A stretch of 64,000 bases of DNA. It comes from Desulfonatronum thioautotrophicum. Its GTDB lineage: Bacteria > Desulfobacterota > Desulfovibrionia > Desulfovibrionales > Desulfonatronaceae. Location of the stretch: positions 1 through 64,000 of the forward strand of contig NZ_JYNO01000015.1 in assembly GCF_000934745.1 (NCBI RefSeq), in the 5' to 3' direction. Made by a program: the position numbers and the translations under genes. The notes under the pieces were generated by a model. It was not told the origin of the DNA. It made no database searches and worked only from the letters and a program-made list of their open reading frames with translations. The stretch's first letter is position 1. Each line of letters opens with the position of its first letter. Below, one piece after another: positions 62,334-64,000 of this stretch.

Positions 62334-62371
62334 ACCTGGATTCCCGCGAATGAGGGAACCCAGGTTTTTTT
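62334..62371 (+). terminator. Rho-independent terminator of the sigma54 activator
   Basis: ACCTGG and TTCCC pair with GGGAA and CCAGGT around GCGAATGA, then seven T. It lies 43 bases after the stop. It looks like a dispersed GGATTCCCGC palindrome used as terminator. Confidence 0.8.
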
Positions 62372-62497
62372 ATTCGTCATATCTGGAGGTTCGCCTCGCC
62401 CTTCCCTCTCCCGTTATATCCTCACCTCCCTCGTTTTTCGCAGTGCCGGTACGGAAGCTTGAGCCCGGCGTTCATTTTCAATCCCCAGGCATTGATT

Positions 62498-62516
62498 TGG
62501 ACGAAATATACGTCCA
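62498..62516. promoter_or_regulatory. TGGACG-N7-CGTCCA dyad, likely activator site
   Basis: The two 6-base arms TGGACG and CGTCCA are perfect reverse complements with a 7-base AT-rich spacer, 62 bases upstream of the sigma54-type promoter. The linked PAS-sigma54 activator is the natural candidate to bind it. Confidence 0.5.
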
Positions 62517-62577
62517 TTGCTTTGCTCCAGGTTACGTGATTTCTCATTAACGACTGGAATGAATGATTATTTCTGCT

Positions 62578-62593
62578 TGGCATGCAATATGCC
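62578..62593 (+). promoter_or_regulatory. sigma54-type promoter of the NifX/MinD operon
   Basis: TGGCATGCAATATGCC keeps the essential GG at -24 and GC at -12 with correct spacing (consensus TGGCACG-N4-TTGC, here ATGC). The site is also a 7-bp perfect inverted repeat (TTGGCAT-GCAAT-ATGCCAA). It lies 55 bases before the start codon. Confidence 0.6.
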
Positions 62594-62648
62594 AAGAGAA
62601 AAAAAACGGTACGATTTTTTTCCCTCGAAGCATTTCGGAGAATCGGCG

Positions 62649-63503
62649 ATGCGAGTGTGTTTGGCCTGCTATGGAAACCGTATCGCAACATTGCTGGATA
62701 CGGCCACATCGCTACACCTCTATCATGAACAGCCCGACGGGCCGATGCGTGACACTCCGGAACAGATGTTTCCGGGGCAGGGGCATGGGCCGGAAATACA
62801 CGTTTTGCCGAGTACAGTGCGGGATCTGGGCATGTTGGGTTTTGCGCGGACCCTGGTGCAGTTGGATGTCTACTGGTTGCTCTGCGGCGGATTGGCCTGT
62901 CCGGACAGGGATATTTTGATTTACGTCGGGCTACGGGTGGAACCCTGGATTGGCGGCAGGGCGGATGAAGTGGCGCAAGCCTGGTTTTCGGGACGCGTTC
63001 TGTCCTACAAAATGCCCGGCCTTGGAAGACGTAACTACGCAGCAGGGCGAGGATGGCGACGGACCACAAAAGGAGTTCGAAAAATGCAGATGAAACGTAT
63101 TGCGGTTTCCAGTGAAGGCCCTCTTCTGGGTGACATGGTGGATCCACGGTTCGGGAGGGCGGCGGGTTTCGTCGTCGTGGAGCAAGTCGGAAACGCCTCA
63201 AGCTACATTGACAATGGGGCGTCCCAGGTCATGGCCCAAGGCGCGGGGATCCAGGCGGCGCAAAATCTTGCAAACGCCGGGGTGGACGTGGTGATCAGCG
63301 GGTTTGTCGGTCCCAAGGCTTTTCAAGCCTTGTCCGCCGCGGGAATCCAGATCATCCAAAATGTCGAGGGCGTGACCGTGGGTCAGGCCGTGGAACGGTT
63401 CAAGCGCGGCGAATTGACCGTGGCTGATGCACCCAATTCCCAGGCGCATGGTGGAACAGGTCGAGGAAGTGGGCAAGGACGTGGGCAAGGAGCGCGGCGG
63501 TGA
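62649..63503 (+). CDS. tandem NifX/MTH1175-like protein (ORP-type)
   Basis: 284 residues with two NifX-like (dinitrogenase iron-molybdenum cofactor) domains. The first is MRVCLACYGNRIATLLD to about 125 with LLCGGLACPDRD and GLRVEPWIGGRADEVAQAWFSGR. The second is MKRIAVSSEGPLLGDMVDPRFGRAAGFVVVE to the end, with a Gly-Arg-rich tail (GGTGRGSGQGRGQG). The linker (residues 125-145) looks unlike folded protein. AAAGGAG lies 8 bases before the internal ATG at 63084, so the second domain might be made alone as an ORP-sized protein. GGAG lies 8 bases before the first ATG. ORP proteins bind a Mo-Cu cluster; that ability is inference here. Confidence 0.8.
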   Translation: MRVCLACYGNRIATLLDTATSLHLYHEQPDGPMRDTPEQMFPGQGHGPEIHVLPSTVRDLGMLGFARTLVQLDVYWLLCGGLACPDRDILIYVGLRVEPWIGGRADEVAQAWFSGRVLSYKMPGLGRRNYAAGRGWRRTTKGVRKMQMKRIAVSSEGPLLGDMVDPRFGRAAGFVVVEQVGNASSYIDNGASQVMAQGAGIQAAQNLANAGVDVVISGFVGPKAFQALSAAGIQIIQNVEGVTVGQAVERFKRGELTVADAPNSQAHGGTGRGSGQGRGQGARR

Positions 63504-64000
63504 TCTTCGCTGTTGCCAGCGGCAAGGGGGGGACGGGGAAAACCACGGTCACCGCCTCTCTGGCCGCCATTTGGGAGGAGCCGGTGACTCTCGTGGACCT
63601 GGACGTGGAAGAGCCCAATCTGCATCTGTTCCTGAAGCCCGAGGTGATGCGGGAGACAGCGGCCATGCTGGAGGTTCCGGTCCACGATTCGGACAAGTGC
63701 AATCTGTGCGGGGAGTGCGCCTCGTTTTGCCAATACAAGGCCTTGGCAATCATGGGCAAAACCATGCTGTTCTATCCGGAAATGTGTCATGGTTGCGGCG
63801 GGTGTTTGAAAATATGCCCCGAGGGCGCTCTCAGTCCTGGCGGACGGGAGCTGGGGGTGATCATCGAGGGCCAAACGGAGTTTGGACGTTTTGTCATGGG
63901 TCGGTTGCGGGTGGGAGAAGCAATGAGTCCACCATTGATGCAGCAGGTCAAGCAGCGGGTAAAGGAGCAAACGAGTCATGCTGGGAAGCCTAATGGAGAA
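63500..64000 (+). CDS. MinD/Mrp-type ATPase with ferredoxin insert (partial, runs off the window)
   Basis: 167 codons, cut by the window end. GTG start at 63500 overlaps the NifX-like stop, with AAGGAG upstream. The deviant Walker A is FAVASGKGGTGKTTVTAS, and the switch I region is LVDLDVEEPNLHLF. A two-cluster ferredoxin insert follows (CNLCGECASFCQ, CHGCGGCLKICPEGAL). This is the MinD-ATPase family with two 4Fe-4S clusters found in pairs at ORP loci, probably used for cluster or cofactor handling. The C-terminal part lies right of the window. Confidence 0.88.
   Translation, partial: MIFAVASGKGGTGKTTVTASLAAIWEEPVTLVDLDVEEPNLHLFLKPEVMRETAAMLEVPVHDSDKCNLCGECASFCQYKALAIMGKTMLFYPEMCHGCGGCLKICPEGALSPGGRELGVIIEGQTEFGRFVMGRLRVGEAMSPPLMQQVKQRVKEQTSHAGKPNGE

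Noticed and set aside
1-64000. CRISPR array, tRNA or complete insertion sequence
   Set aside because: No regularly spaced direct repeats, no tRNA cloverleaf that I could recognise and no intact transposase were seen; only short palindromic repeats.

Overview
The window comes from an anaerobic, sulfate-reducing type deltaproteobacterium, most likely of the Desulfovibrionales (Desulfovibrio/Desulfomicrobium/Desulfonatronum-like). This rests on gene content, not on a database search: two Tmc-type transmembrane redox complexes fed by tetrahaem cytochrome c3, an ORP-type sigma54 locus with NifX-like and MinD-like proteins, CCG-domain Fe-S oxidoreductases, a likely selenoprotein, and many PAS kinases. 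No tRNA gene, CRISPR array or intact insertion sequence was recognised.

Layout. 1-190: the 3' end of an rRNA operon (5S rRNA and terminator). 212-2715: a restriction-type N-terminal domain protein, a membrane protein and a TSUP anion transporter. 2821-15243 (minus): a ferredoxin-like subunit and a tightly overlapped complex I operon, nuoABCDHIJK, an extra antiporter-like subunit, then nuoLMN. It has no NADH module (nuoEFG). Divergent from it at 15609 is a molybdopterin oxidoreductase without a Tat signal. 17.7-19.2 kb: an accessory stretch with a palindromic repeat element, a HigA-like antitoxin and the truncated remnant of its toxin. 19253-22968 (minus): a two-gene cytochrome bd-like oxidase whose large subunit carries eight CxxCH haem c motifs; a second copy of the palindromic repeat lies upstream of it. 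23439-29679 (minus): a sulfide:quinone oxidoreductase-like flavoprotein, a DUF1641 protein and three two-component proteins, preceded by an Rrf2 regulator.

31784-34144 (plus): a Tmc-like operon (tetrahaem cytochrome, cytochrome b, CCG protein). Its CCG protein is interrupted by an in-frame TGA exactly where the paralogue at 51127-52446 has a conserved Cys, and a SECIS-like hairpin follows, so a selenocysteine is the best reading. 34371-39570: a sigma54-type promoter with a dyad, a Tat-exported molybdopterin oxidoreductase, an Fe-S subunit, a TorD-like chaperone and a degenerate receiver. A MITE-like repeat sits between the first two genes. 39640-47034: arsenic/metalloid genes (arsC, ArsP-like permease, thioredoxins with CcdA, two ArsR regulators, Acr3) and a GlpC/HdrD-like CCG protein. 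47020-50192: a membrane-bound sigma54 activator with a PhnD-like lipoprotein.

51127-57410 (minus): a complete second Tmc operon (A-D-C-B) downstream of a histidine kinase with periplasmic haem-c motifs. 57960-60608: a CoA-disulfide-reductase/rhodanese fusion and a tandem universal stress protein. 60944-64000: a PAS-sigma54 activator, a sigma54-type promoter, a tandem NifX-like protein and the start of a MinD/ferredoxin ATPase, resembling the ORP locus of Desulfovibrio.

Taken together the window is a respiratory and redox-sensing region: quinone- and c3-linked membrane complexes, two molybdoenzymes, and redox or haem sensors that probably tune them.
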